Positions 26,500-38,016 of a stretch of 64,000 nt of DNA are shown here, piece after piece (the first letter of the stretch is position 1; the number at the start of each line of letters is the position of its first letter). Both the position numbers and the translations under genes were made by a program. The DNA is from Acanthosepion esculentum (taxonomy: Eukaryota; Mollusca; Cephalopoda; Sepiida; Sepiidae), in contig OZ038510.1 of assembly GCA_964036315.1 (NCBI GenBank), forward strand, positions 87,154,164 to 87,218,163, in the 5' to 3' direction. The notes beneath the pieces were generated by a model, which was given only the letters and a program-made list of their open reading frames with translations, had not been told where the DNA came from and did no database searches.

Positions 26500-29300
26500 G
26501 GACATTCTGGGACTGGGGGTCGTCTGCGTGGGGGGTCGTCCATTGGGGAAGGTCTGGGACTGACTCCAGGGTGGGGTTGTCTTCGTGGGATTTTCTGGGA
26601 CTGGGGGTCGTCTTCGTGGGACTTCCTGGGACTGGCTCCTGGGTGTGGGGTCGTCTGCGTGGAACGTTCTGGGACTGTCTCCTGGGTGGGGGGGTCGTCT
26701 GCGTGGGACTTTCTGGGTCTGTCTCCTGGCTGGGGGGTCGTCTGCGTGGGACTCTGTGGGACTGGAGGTCGTCTGCGTGGGACTTTCTGGGACTGTCTCC
26801 TGGCTGGGGGGTCGTCTCCGTGGGACTTTCTGGGACTGGAGATCGTCTGCGTGGGACGTTCTGGGACTGTCTCCTGGGTGGGGGTGGTCTGCGTGGGACT
26901 CTGTGGGAATGGGGGTCGTCTGCGTGGAACTTTCTGGGTCTGTCTCCTGGGTGGGGGTCGTCTGCGTGGGACTCTGTGGGAGTGGGGGTCGTCTGCCTGG
27001 GACTTTCTGGGACTGTCTCCTGGCTGGGAGGTCGTCTGAGTGGGACTTTCTTGGACTGGAGGTCGTCTGCGTGGGACGTTCTGGGATTGCCACCTGGCTG
27101 GGTGTCGTCTGCATGGGACATTCTGGGACTGGGGGTCGTCTGCGTGGGACATTCTGGGACTGTCTCCTGGGTGGGGTGTCGTCTGCGTGGGACTTTCTGG
27201 GACTTGGGTTTTTCTGGGTGGGACTTTCTGGGACTGGGGGTCGTCTGCGTGGGTACTTTCTGGGACTGGGGGTCGTCTGCGTGGGACTTCCTGGGACTGT
27301 CTCCTGGGAGGGGGGTCGACTGTTTGGGACTTTCTGGGACTGACTCCTGGGTGGGGGGTCGTCTGCCTGGGACTTTCTGGGACTGGGGGTCGTCTGCGTG
27401 GGACTTTCTGGGATTGTCTCCTGGGTGGGGGGTCGTCTGCGTGGGACTTTCTGGGACTGTCTCCTGGGTGGGGGTCGTCTGCGTGGGACTTTGTGGGACT
27501 GGGGGTCGCCTGCCTGTGACTTTCTGGGACTGTCTCCTGAGTGGGCGGTCGTCTGCGTGGGACTTTCTGGGACTGTCTCCTGGGTGGGGGGTCGTCTTCG
27601 TGGGACTTTCTGGGTCTGTCTCCTGGGTGGGGGTCGTCTGCGTGGGACTCTGTGGGACTGGGCGTCGTCTGCGTGGGACTTTCTGGGACTGGGGGGTCGT
27701 CTGCGTGGGACTTTCTGGGACTGTCTCCTGGCTGGGCGGTCGTCTGCGTGTGACATTCTGGGACTGTCTCCAGGGTGGGGGCTCGTCTTCGTGGGACTTT
27801 CTGGGACTGGGGGTCGTCTGCGTGGTACATTCTGGGTCTGGGGGTCGTCTGCGTGGGACATTCTGGCACTGTCTCCTGGGAGGGCGGTCGTCTGCTTGGG
27901 ACATTCTGGGACTGTCTCCTGGGTGGGGGATCGTCAGCGTGGGACTTTCTGGGACGGGGGGTCGTCTGCGTTGGACTTTCTTGGAATGGTGGTCGTCTGC
28001 GTGGGACTTTCTGGGATTGGAGGTCGTCTGCGTGGGTCTTTCTGGGACTGGGGGTCGTCTGCTTGGGACTACCTGGGACGACCCCCCACCCTGGAGACAG
28101 TCCCAGAAAGTCACACGCAGACGACCGCCCAACCAGGAGACAGTCCCAGAAAGTCACACGCAGACGACCCCCCAGTCCCAGTAAGTCCCACGCAGACGAC
28201 CCCCATTCCCACAGAGTCCCACGCAGACGACCGCCCACTCAGGAGACAGTCCCAGAAAGTCACACGCAGGCGACCCCCAGTCCCAGAATGTCCCACGCAG
28301 ACGAACCCCCACGCAGGAGACAATCCCAGAAAGTCCCAGGCAGACGATCCCCAGTCCCAGAAAGTCCCAGGCAGACGACCCCCCACCCAGGAGTCAGTCC
28401 CAGAAAGTCCCAAACAGTCGATCCCCTCCCAGGAGACAGTCCCAGGAAGTCCCACGCACACGACCCCCAGTCCCAGAAAGTACCCACGCAGACGACCCCC
28501 AGTCCCAGAAAGTCCCACCCAGAAAAACCCAAGTCCCAGAAAGTCCCACGCAGACGACACCCCACCCAGGAGACAGTCCCAGAATGTCCCACGCAGACGA
28601 CCCCCAGTCCCAGAATGTCCCATGCAGACGACCCCCAGCCAGGTGGCAATCCCAGAACGTCCCACGCAGATGACCTCCAGTCCCAGAAAGTCCCACTCAG
28701 ACGACCTCCCAGCCAGGAGACAGTCCCAGAAAGTCCCAGGCAGACGACCCCCACTCCCACAGATTCCCACGCAGACGACCCCCACCCAGGAGACAGACCC
28801 AGAAAGTTCCACGCAGACGACCCCCGTTCCCACAGAGTCCCACACAGACGACCCCCACCCAGGAGACAGACCCAGAAAGTCCCACGCAGACGACCCTCAG
28901 TCCCAGAATGTCCCATGCAGACGACCCCCACCCAGGTGGCAGTCCCAGAACGTCCCACGCAGACGACCTCCAGTCCCAGAAAGTCCCACGCAGACGACCC
29001 CCCAGCCAGGAGACAGTCCCAGAAAGTCCCACGCAGACGACCCCCAGTCCCACAGAGTCCCACGCAGACGACCCCCACCCAGGAGACAGACCCAGAAAGT
29101 CCCACCCAGACGACCCCCCCACCCAGGAGACAGTCCCAGAACGTTCCACGCAGACGACCCCACACCCAGGAGCCAGTCCCAGGAAGTCCCACGAAGACGA
29201 CCCCCAGTCCCAGAAAATCCCACGAAGACGACCCCACCCTGGAGTCAGTCCCAGACCTTCCCCAATGGACGACCCCCCACGCAGGAGACAATCACAGAAA
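26500..29300. repeat. Large imperfect inverted duplication centred on 28,078
   Basis: The left arm (about 26,500-28,078, G-rich) and right arm (about 28,080-29,300, C-rich) carry the same unusual monomers in mirror order. The altered marker CCATTGGGGAAGG at 26,538 has its complement CCTTCCCCAATGG at about 29,256. The TTGGGTTTTTCTGGGTGGG variant at about 27,203 has its complement at about 28,512. The arms are unequal (about 1.58 and 1.22 kb), so monomers have been lost or gained since the event. Confidence 0.85.
28071..28086. other. Orientation switch B1 to A2
   Basis: G-rich sequence ending in CTACCTGGGAC runs straight into the C-rich GACGACCCCCCACCC. The bases GAC (about 28,077-28,079) fit both consensus strands, so the join has 3 bp of microhomology. 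The flanking kilobase on each side is an inverted copy of the other. Confidence 0.9.
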
Positions 29301-32300
29301 GTCCCACGCAGACGACCCCCAGTCCCAGAATGTACCCACGCAGACAACACCCAGTCCCAGAAAGTCCCACGCAGACGACCTCCAGTCCCAGAAATTCCAA
29401 CGCAGACGATCCCCAGTCCAAGAAAGTCCCACGCAGACGACCCCCCACCCAGGAGACAGTCCCAGAAAGTCCCACGCAGACAACCCCCAGTCCCACAATG
29501 TCCCACGCAGACGACCCCCACCCAGGAGACAGTCCCAGAAAGTCCCACGCAGACGACCCCCAGTCCCAGAAAGTCCCACGCAGACGACCCCCACACAGGA
29601 GACAGTCCCAGAAAGTCCCACGCAGACGACCCTCCACACAGGAGACAGTCCCAGAAAGTCCCACGCAGACGACCTCCCGTCTCAGGAAGTCCCATGCAGA
29701 CGACCCCCAGTCCAAGAAAGTCCCACGCAGACGACCCCCAGTCCCAGAAAGTCCAACGTAGACGACCCCGCACACAGTAGACAGTCCCAGAATGTCATAA
29801 ACAGACGACCCCCACCCAGGAGACGGTCCCAGGTAGTCCCACGGCGACGAACTCCAGCCCCAGAAAGTCCCACGCAGACGACCCCCCATTCCCAGAAAGT
29901 CCCACGCAGACGACCCCCCACCAAGGAGACAGTCCCAGAAAGTCCCAAACAATCGACCACCCTCCCAGTAGACAGACCCAGGAAGTCCAACGCAGACGAC
30001 CCCCAGTCCCAGAAAGTACCCATGCAGACGACCCCCAGTCCCAGAATGTCCCACGCAGACGACCCCAAGTCCCACAAAGTTCCACGCAGACGACCCCACA
30101 CCCAGGAGCCAGTCACAGAAAGTCCCACGCAGACGACCCCCAATCCCAGAAAGTCCCACGAAGACGAACCCCAGTCCGAGAAAGTCCCACGCAGACGAGC
30201 CCCAGTCCCAGAAAGTCCCACGCAGACGACCCCCCAGACAGAAGACAGTCCCAGAATGTCCCACGTAGAAGACCCCCCACTCAGGAGACAGTCCAAGAAA
30301 GTCCTACGCAGACAACCCCCGGTACCAGAAAGTCCCACGCAGACGACCCCCAGTCCCAGAAAGTCCCACGCAGACGACCCCCAGTCCTACAAATTCCCAC
30401 GGAGACGACCCCCCACCCAGAAGACAGTCACAGAAAGTCCCACGCAGACGACCCCCAGTCCCAGAAAGTCCCACAAGGAAGACACCCACCCAGGAGACAG
30501 TCCCTGAAAGTCCCACGCAGACGACCCCCCACCCAGTAGACAGTCGAGAAAGTTCCAAAACGTCGACCCCCCTTCCAGGAGACAGTCCCAGGAAGTCCAA
30601 CGGGGGCGACCCCCAGTCCTAGAAAGTACCCACGCAGACGACCCCCAGTCCCAGAAAGTCCCACGCAGACGACCTCCAGTCCCAGAAAGTCCCACGCAGA
30701 CGACCCCCAGTCCAAGAAAGTCCCACGCATACGACCCCCAGTCCAAGAAAGTCCCACGCAGACGACCCCCAGTCCCAGAAAGTCCCACGCAGACGACCTC
30801 CAGTCCAAGAAAGTCCCACGCATACGACCTGCAGTCCCAAAAAGTCCCACGCAGACGACCTCCAGTCCCAGAATGACCCACGCATACGACCCCCAGTCCA
30901 AGAAAGTCCCACGCAGACGACCACCAGTCGCAGAAAGTCCCACGCAGACGACCCACCACCCAGGAGACAGTCCCAGAAAGTCCCAAAATTTCGACCCCCC
31001 TTCCAGGAGACAGTCCCAGGATGTCCCACGCGGGATGACCCCCAGTCCTAGAAGTACCCACGCAGACGGCCCCCAGTCCCAGAAAGTCCCACGAAGACGA
31101 CCTCCAGTCCCAGAAAGACCCACGCAGACGACCCCCAGTCCAAGAAAGTCCCACGCAGACGACCCCCTGTCCCAGAAACTCCCACGAAGACTACCCCCCA
31201 CTCTGGAGACAGTCCCAGAAAGTCCCACGCAGACGACCCCCCACCCAGGCGACAGTCCCACAAAGTCCCACGCAGACGACCCCCAGTCCTAGAAAGTACC
31301 CAGGCAGACGACCCCCAGTCCCAGAAAGTCCGACGCAGACGACCTCCAGTCCAAGAAAGTCCCACGCAGACGACCCCCAGTCCAAGAAAGACCCACGCAG
31401 ACGACCCCCTGTCCCAGAAAGTCCCACGAAGACGATCCCCCAGCCAGGAGACAGTCCCAGAAAAATCCCAAGCAGACGACCCCAAGACACAGAAAATCCC
31501 ACGCAGACGACACCCAATCCCAGAAAGTCCCACGAAGACGACCCCCAACCCTGGAGACAGTCCCAGAAAGTCCCACGCAGACGACCCCCCACCCAGTAGA
31601 CAGTCCAAGAAAGTCCCACGCAGACGACCCCCAGTCCCAGAAAGTTCCACGCAGACGACCCCCCACCCAGCAGACAGTCCCAGAAAGTCCCAAACAGTCG
31701 AAGCACCACCCAGAAGACAGTCCAAGAAAGTCCCAAGCAGACGACCCCCCACCCAGGAGACAGTGCCAGAATGTCCAACGCAGACGACCCCAAGACACAG
31801 AAAGTACCACGCAGACAACCCCAGGCCCAGAAAGTCCCACGAAGACGACCCCCCACCCTGGAGACAGTCCCAGAAAGTCCCACGCAGACGGCCCCCCACC
31901 CAGGAGACAGTCCCAGAAAGTCCCACGCAGACGACCCCAGTCCCAGAAAGTCCCACACAGTCGATCTCCCACCAAGGAGACACTCCCAGAAAGTCCCAAA
32001 CAGTCGACCCCCCTCCCAGGAGACAGTCCCAGGAAGTCCCAGAAAGTCCCACGCAGACGACCCCCAGTCCCAGAAAGTCCCACACAGACGACCCCCAAAC
32101 AGTAGACAGTACCAGAAAGTCCCAAACAGACGACCCCCAGACCCAGAAAGTCCCAGGCAGACGACCCCCACCCAGGAGACAGTCCCAGAAAGTCCCACGC
32201 AGACGACCCCCCACCCAGGAGACAGTCCCAGAATGTCCCAAACAGACGACCCCCCCTCCCAGGAGACAGTCCCAGAAAGTCCCACGCAGATGACCTCCAG

Positions 32301-32658
32301 TCCCAGAATGTCCCACACAGACGACCCACAGTCCCAGAAAGTCCCACGCAGACGACCTCCAGTCCCAGAATGTCCCACACAGACGACCCCCAGTCCAAGA
32401 AAGTCCTACGCAGACGACCACCAGTCCCAGAAAGTCCCACGCAGACGAACCCCACACAGTAGACAGTCCCAGAAAGTACCAAACAGACGACCCCCCACCC
32501 AGGAGACAGTCCCATGTAGTCTCACGCAGATGACCCCCAGTCCCAGAAAGTCACACGCAGACGAACCCCAGTCCCAGAAAGTCCCACGCAGACGACCCCC
32601 CCACCAAGGAGACAGTGCCAGAATGTCCAACGCAGACGACACCAAGACGCAGAAAGTA

Positions 32659-33337
32659 CCAGGAAGACGACCCCCCACCCTGGAGACAGTCCCAGAAAGT
32701 ACCACGCAGACGACCCCCCAGTCCCAGAAAGTCCCACGCAGACGTCCCCCCACCCAGGAGGCAGTCCCAGAAAGTCCCAAACAGTCGAAGCCCCACCCAG
32801 GAGACAGTCCAAGAAAGTCCCAAGCAGACGACCCCCACCCAGGAGACAGTGCCAGAATGTCCAACGCAGACGACCCCAAGACGCAGAAAGTACCACGCAG
32901 ACGACCCCCAGTCCCAGAAAGTCCCACGAAGACGACCCCCCACCCTGGAGACAGTCCCAGAAAGTCCCACGCAGACAACACCCAGTCCCAGAAAGTTCCC
33001 ACACAGACGACCCACAGTCCCAGAAATTCCCACGCAGACGACCCCCCATAGAGTAGACAGTCCCAGAAAGTCCCAAACAGACGACCCCCCACCCAGGAGA
33101 CTGTCCCAGAATGTCCCAAACAGACGACCCCCCTCCCAGGAGACAGTGCCAGATAGTCCCACGCAGACGACCCCCAGTCCCAGAAAGTTCCCACACAGAC
33201 GACCCACAGTCCCAGAAATTCACACGCAGAAGACCCCCCACACAGTAGACAGTCCCAGAAAGTCCCAAACAGACGACCCCCCACCCAGGAGACAGTCCCA
33301 GGTAGTCCCAAGCAGACGTTTCCCAGTCCCAGAAAGC
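32659..33337 (+). repeat. 679-bp segment, copy 1 (partner 34,351-35,029)
   Basis: This segment matches 34,351-35,029 at a constant offset of 1,692 with only rare substitutions, for example AGACAGTCCC here against AGACAGCCCC at 34,751. The shared CCCATAGAGTAGACAG variant is diagnostic. Confidence 0.87.
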
Positions 33338-34350
33338 CCCACGCAGACGACCCCCAGTCCCAGAAATTCCCACGCAGACGATCTCCCACCCAGGAGACAG
33401 TCCCAAAAAGTCCCAAGCAGACGATCTCCCACCCAGGAGACAGTGCCAGAATGTGCCACGCAAACGACCCAAAGACCCAGAAAGTACCACGCAGACGACC
33501 CCCAGGCCCAGAAAGTCCCACGCAGACGACACCCAGTCCAAGAAAGTCCCACGCAGACGACCCCCAGACTCAGAAAGTCCCACGCAGACGATCACCCACC
33601 CAGGAGACAGTCCCAGAAAGTCCCAAGCAGACGAACCCCCCACCCAGGATACAGTGCCAGAATGTCCCACGCAGACGAACCCAAGACACAGAAAGTCCCA
33701 CGCAGACGACCCCCTGTCCCAGAAAGTCCCACGAAGACGACCACCCACCCTGGAGACAGTCCCAGAATGTCCCACGCAGACGACACCCCTCCAAGGAAAC
33801 AGTCCCAGGAAGTCCCACGAAGACGACCCCCAGTCCCAGAAAGGAACCACGCAGACGACCCCCAGTCGCAGAAAGTTCCACGCAGACGACCCCCCACCCA
33901 GGAGACAGTCCCAGAATGTCCCAAACAGTCGACCCCCCTCCCAGGAGACAGTCCCTGGAAGTCCCACGCAGACGACCCCCAGTCCCAGAAAGTCCCACGC
34001 AGACGACCTCCAGTCCCAGAATGTCCCACACAGACGACCCCAGTCCAAGAAAGTCCCACGCAGACGAACCCCACACAGTAGACAGTCCCAGAAAGTCCCA
34101 AACAGACGACCCCCCACCCAGGAGACAGTCCCATGTAGTCCCACGCAGACGACCCCCAGTCCCAGAAAGTCCCACGCAGACGAACCCCAGTCCCAGTAAG
34201 TCCCACGCAGACGACCCCCCACCAAGTAGACAGTCCCAGAAAGTCCCAAAGAGTCGACCTACCTCCCAGGAGACAGTCGCAGGAAGACCCACGCAGACGA
34301 CACCAAGACCCAGAAAGTACCACGCAGACGACCCCCAGTCCCAGAAAGTC

Positions 34351-35029
34351 CCAGGAAGACGACCCCCCACCCTGGAGACAGTCCCAGAAAGTACCACGCA
34401 GACGACCCCCCAGTCCCAGAAAGTCCCACGCAGACGTCCCCCCACCCAGGAGGCAGTCCCAGAAAGTCCCAAACAGTCGAAGCCCCACCCAGGAGACAGT
34501 CCAAGAAAGTCCCAAGCAGACGACCCCCACCCAGGAGACAGTGCCAGAATGTCCAACGCAGACGACCCCAAGACGCAGAAAGTACCACGCAGACGACCCC
34601 CAGTCCCAGAAAGTCCCACGAAGACGACCCCCCACCCTGGAGACAGTCCCAGAAAGTCCCACGCAGACAACACCCAGTCCCAGAAAGTTCCCACACAGAC
34701 GACCCACAGTCCCAGAAATTCCCACGCAGACGACCCCCCATAGAGTAGACAGCCCCAGAAAGTCCCAAACAGACGACCCCCCACCCAGGAGACTGTCCCA
34801 GAATGTCCCAAACAGACGACCCCCCTCCCAGGAGACAGTGCCAGATAGTCCCACGCAGACGACCCCCAGTCCCAGAAAGTTCCCACACAGACGACCCACA
34901 GTCCCAGAAATTCACACGCAGAAGACCCCCCACACAGTAGACAGTCCCAGAAAGTCCCAAACAGACGACCCCCCACCCAGGAGACAGTCCCAGGTAGTCC
35001 CAAGCAGACGTTTCCCAGTCCCAGAAAGT
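34351..35029 (+). repeat. 679-bp segment, copy 2 (partner 32,659-33,337)
   Basis: This is the direct copy at offset 1,692. Its first part recurs again at 35,101-35,379 (offset 710), giving a third partial copy. Confidence 0.87.
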
Positions 35030-35100
35030 CCCACGCAGACGACCCCCCACCAAGGAGACTCTCCCAGAAAGTCCCAAACAGTTGACCCCCCTCCCAGGAA

Positions 35101-35379
35101 GTACCACGCAGACGACCCCCCAGTCCCAGAAAGTCCCACGCAGACGTCCCCCCACCCAGGAGGCAGTCCCAGAAAGTCCCAAACAGTCGAAGCCCCACCC
35201 AGGAGACAGTCCAAGAAAGTCCCAAGCAGACGACCCCCACCCAGGAGACAGTGCCAGAATGTCCAACGCAGACGACCCCAAGACGCAGAAAGTACCACGC
35301 AGACGACCCCCAGTCCCAGAAAGTCCCACGAAGACGACCCCCCACCCTGGAGACAGTCCCAGAAAGTCCCACGCAGACA
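35101..35379 (+). repeat. Third partial copy of the 679-bp segment
   Basis: It begins at GTACCACGCAGACG and keeps GGAGGCAGTCCC and CCAAGACGCAGAAAGTACC in the same order as 32,699 and 34,391. It diverges after CACGCAGACAACC. Confidence 0.83.
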
Positions 35380-35779
35380 ACCCCCCACCCAGGAGACAGT
35401 CCCAGAAAGTCCCACGCGGATGACCCCAGTCCAAGAAAGTCCCACACAGACGACCCCCCACCAAGGAGACACTCCCAGAAAGTCCCAAACAGTCGACCAC
35501 CCTCCCAGGAGACAGTCCCAGGAAGTCCCAGACAGTCCCACGCAGACGACCCCCATTCCCAGAAAGTCCCACGCAGACGACCCCCACACAGAAGACAGTC
35601 CCAGAAAGTCCCAAACAGACGAACCCCAGACCCAGAATATCCCACGAAGACGACCCCAAACTAGGAGACAGTCCCAGAAAGTCCCACGCAGACGACCCCC
35701 CACCCAGCAGACAGTCCCAGAATGTCCCAAACAGACGACCCCCTCCCAGTAGACAGTCCCAGAAAGTCCCACGCAGACG

Positions 35780-36280
35780 ACCCCCAGTCCCAGAAAGTTC
35801 CCACACAGACGACCCACAGTCCCAGAAATTCCCACGCAGACGACCCCCCATACAGTAGACAGTCCCAGAAAGTCCCAAACAGACGACCCCCCACCCAGGA
35901 GACTGTCCCAGAATGTCCCAAACAGACGACCCCCCTCCCAGGAGACAGTGCCACAAAGTCCCACGCAGACGACCCCCAGTCCCAGAAAGTTCCCACACAG
36001 ACGACCCACAGTCCCAGAAATTCACACGCAGAAGACCTCCCACACAGTAGACAGTCCCAGAAAGTCCCAAACAGACGACCCCCCACCCAGGAGACAGTCC
36101 CAGGTAGTCCCAAGCAGACGTTTCCCAGTCCCAGAAAGCCCCACGCAGACGACTCCCAGTCCCAGAAATTCCCACGCAGACGATCTCCCACCCAGGAGAC
36201 AGTCCCAAAAAGTCCCAAGCAGACGATCCCCCACCCAGGAGAGAGTGCCAGAATGTCCCACGCAGACGACCCAAAGACCC
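35780..36280 (+). repeat. Direct copy of 32,980-33,480
   Basis: AGCAGACGTTTCCCAGTCCC at 33,311 and 36,113 gives an offset of 2,802. The match runs from the GTTCCCACACAGACGACCC variant through CAGAAAGCCCCACGC and GACGATCTCCCACCC. Confidence 0.82.
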
Positions 36281-36966
36281 AGAAAGTACCACGCAGACGA
36301 CCCCCAGTCTCAGAAAGTCCCACGAAGAAGACCCCCCACCCAGGAGACAGTACCAGAAAGTCCCACGCAGACGACACCCCACCCAGGAGACAGTCCCAGA
36401 AAGTCCCACGCAGACGACCCCCAGTCCCAGAAAGTCCCACGCAGACGACCCCCGACCAAGGAGACTCTCCCAAAAAGTCCCAAACAGTTGACCGCCCTCC
36501 CAGGAGACAGTCCCAGGAAATCCCACGCAGACGACCCCAAGACCCAGAAAGTATCACGCAGACGACCCCCAGTCCCAGAAAGTCCCACGCAGACGTCCCC
36601 CCACCCAGGAGGCAGTCCCAGGAAGTCCCACGCAGACGACACCCAGTCCCAGAAAGTACCCACGCAGACGACCCCCAGTCCCAGAAAGTCCCACGAAGAC
36701 GACCCCATGTCCCAGAAAGTCCCACGCAGACGACCCCCCACCCAGGAGACAATCCCGGAAAGTCCCAAACAGTCGACCCTCCTCCCAGGAGACAGTCCCA
36801 GGAAGTCCCACGCAGACGACCCCCAGTCCCACAAATTCCCACGCAGACGACCTCCAGTCCCAGAAAGTCCCAGGCAGACGACCCCCAGTCCAAGAAAGTC
36901 CCACGCAGACGACCCCATGTCCCAGAAAGTCTCACGCAGACGACCCCCCACACAGTAGACAGTCAC

Positions 36967-37427
36967 AGAAAGTCCCAAACCAACGACCCCCCACCCAGAA
37001 GACAGTCCCAGTAGTCCCACGCAGACGACCCCCAGTCCCAGAAAGTCCCACGCAGACGACCCCCAGTCCCAGAAAGTCCCACGCAGACGACCCCCAGTCC
37101 AATAAAATCACACGAAGACGACCCCCCAGACAGGAGACAGTGCCAGAATGTCCCACGAAGACGACCCCAAGTCCCAGAACGTCCCACGAAGACGACCAAC
37201 CACCCTGGAGACAGTTCCAGGAAGTCCCAAACAGTCGACCCCCCTCCCAGGAGACAGTCCCTGGAAGTCCCACGCAGACGACACCCATCCCAGAAAGTCC
37301 CACGCAGACGACACCCCAGTCCAAGAAAGTCCCACGCAGACGACCCCCAGTCCCAGAAAGTCTCACGCAGACGACCCCCCAGCAAGGAGACAGTTCCAGA
37401 ATTTCCCATGCAGACGACTCCCCAGTC
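36967..37427 (+). repeat. Segment preceding switch 3, duplicated at about 13,790-14,250
   Basis: This is the direct partner of 13,790-14,250. It differs by scattered substitutions such as CCTGCCAGAAG against CCTCCCAGGAG. It sits just before the A2/B2 switch at 37,510. Confidence 0.85.
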
Positions 37428-37500
37428 CCAGAAAGTCCCACGCAGACGACCCCCAGTTCCACAGAGTCCCACGCAGACGACCCCCCATCCAGGAGACAGT

Positions 37501-37516
37501 CCCAGAATGTCGTCTG
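37501..37516. other. Orientation switch A2 to B2
   Basis: The C-rich sequence CCCAGAATGTC joins the G-rich GTCGTCTGCGTGGGTAC. GTC at 37,509-37,511 fits both strands. The sequence before the switch (36,960-37,410) is a direct copy of the sequence before the A1/B1 switch, so the two switches may not be independent. Confidence 0.9.
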
Positions 37517-37977
37517 CGTGGGTACTTTCTGGGACTGGGGGTCGTCTGCGTGGGACTTCCTGGGACTGTCTCCTGGGAGTGGGGTCGACTGTTTGGGACT
37601 TTCTGGGACTGTCTCCTGGGTGGGGGATTGTCTGCGTGGCATTTCTAGGACTGGGTTTCTTCTGCGTAGGACTTTCTGGGACTGGGGGTCGTCTGCGTAG
37701 GACTTTCTGGGACTGTGTCCTGAGTGGGGGGTCGTCTGCGTGGGACTGGGGTTCGTCTGCGTGCGACTTTCTGGGACTGTCTCCTTGGTGGGGGGTCGTC
37801 TGCGTGGGATTTCTGGGACTGTCTCCTGGGTGGGGGGGTCGTCTGCCTGGGACTTTCTGGGACTGTCTGCTGTGTGGGGTGTCCTCTGCGTGGGACATTT
37901 TGGGACTGTCTCCTGGGTGGGGGTCGTCTGTGTGGGAGTTTCTGGGACTGGGTGTCGTCTGCTTGGGACTTTCTGGG

Positions 37978-38016
37978 ATTTGGCAGTCCCAGAAAGTCCC
38001 ACGCAGACGACCCTGG
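37978..38016 (+). other. Single-monomer micro-inversion, copy 3, in inverted context
   Basis: Within the G-rich block B2, one C-rich monomer appears: GGGATTTGGCAGTCCCAG opens it and GACGACCCTGGGTGGGG closes it. This is the exact reverse complement of the joins at 5,470 and 13,614. The micro-inversion therefore predates the large inversion that carries this copy. Confidence 0.9.

Larger units (their letters stand above)
17187..26600 (-). repeat. Kilobase-scale higher-order repeat marked by a CCATTTGGGAAGG monomer
   Basis: The variant CGTCCATTTGGGAAGG, followed by CTGACTCCAGGGTGGGG, recurs with spacings of about 3,037, 2,424, 2,167 and 1,394 bp, then once more after 309 bp. The 2,167-bp step is a clear direct duplication: 22,555-23,650 matches 24,722-25,800 closely. 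The same marker appears in the C-rich blocks at 891, 3,351 (spacing 2,460) and 29,258, with its neighbours in mirrored order. It is therefore a unit of roughly 2.2-2.5 kb that has been spread in both orientations. Confidence 0.8.
14325..28078 (-). repeat. 31/43-bp satellite, block B1 (inverted orientation)
   Basis: This is the same satellite family as 1-14,325, but the given strand is now the G-rich complement, with the recurring core GTCGTCTGCGTGGGACTTTC. Monomers of 31 and 43 bp are again interleaved, and the long form shows CTCCTGGGTGGGG. The block carries a clear higher-order layer: a rare monomer variant containing CGTCCATTTGGGAAGG recurs at about 17,207, 20,245, 22,667, 24,834 and 26,227, and once more, altered, at 26,536. 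The longest open frames of the window lie here (17,742-22,028 and 23,968-27,861, both on the complement) and are monomer artefacts. No gene is supported. Confidence 0.97.
28079..37510 (+). repeat. 31/43-bp satellite, block A2 (C-rich strand again the given strand)
   Basis: The family returns to the orientation of block A1. The first 1.2 kb (28,080-29,300) is an inverted, diverged copy of the end of block B1. The stretch 32.6-36.3 kb is made of repeated direct copies of a few hundred bases that share rare variants, such as CCCATAGAGTAGACAG, GGAGGCAGTCCC and AGCAGACGTTTCCC. The last 0.5 kb (from about 36,960) is a direct copy of 13,790-14,250, which lies just before the first orientation switch. 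There is no non-satellite DNA and no supported gene. Confidence 0.97.
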
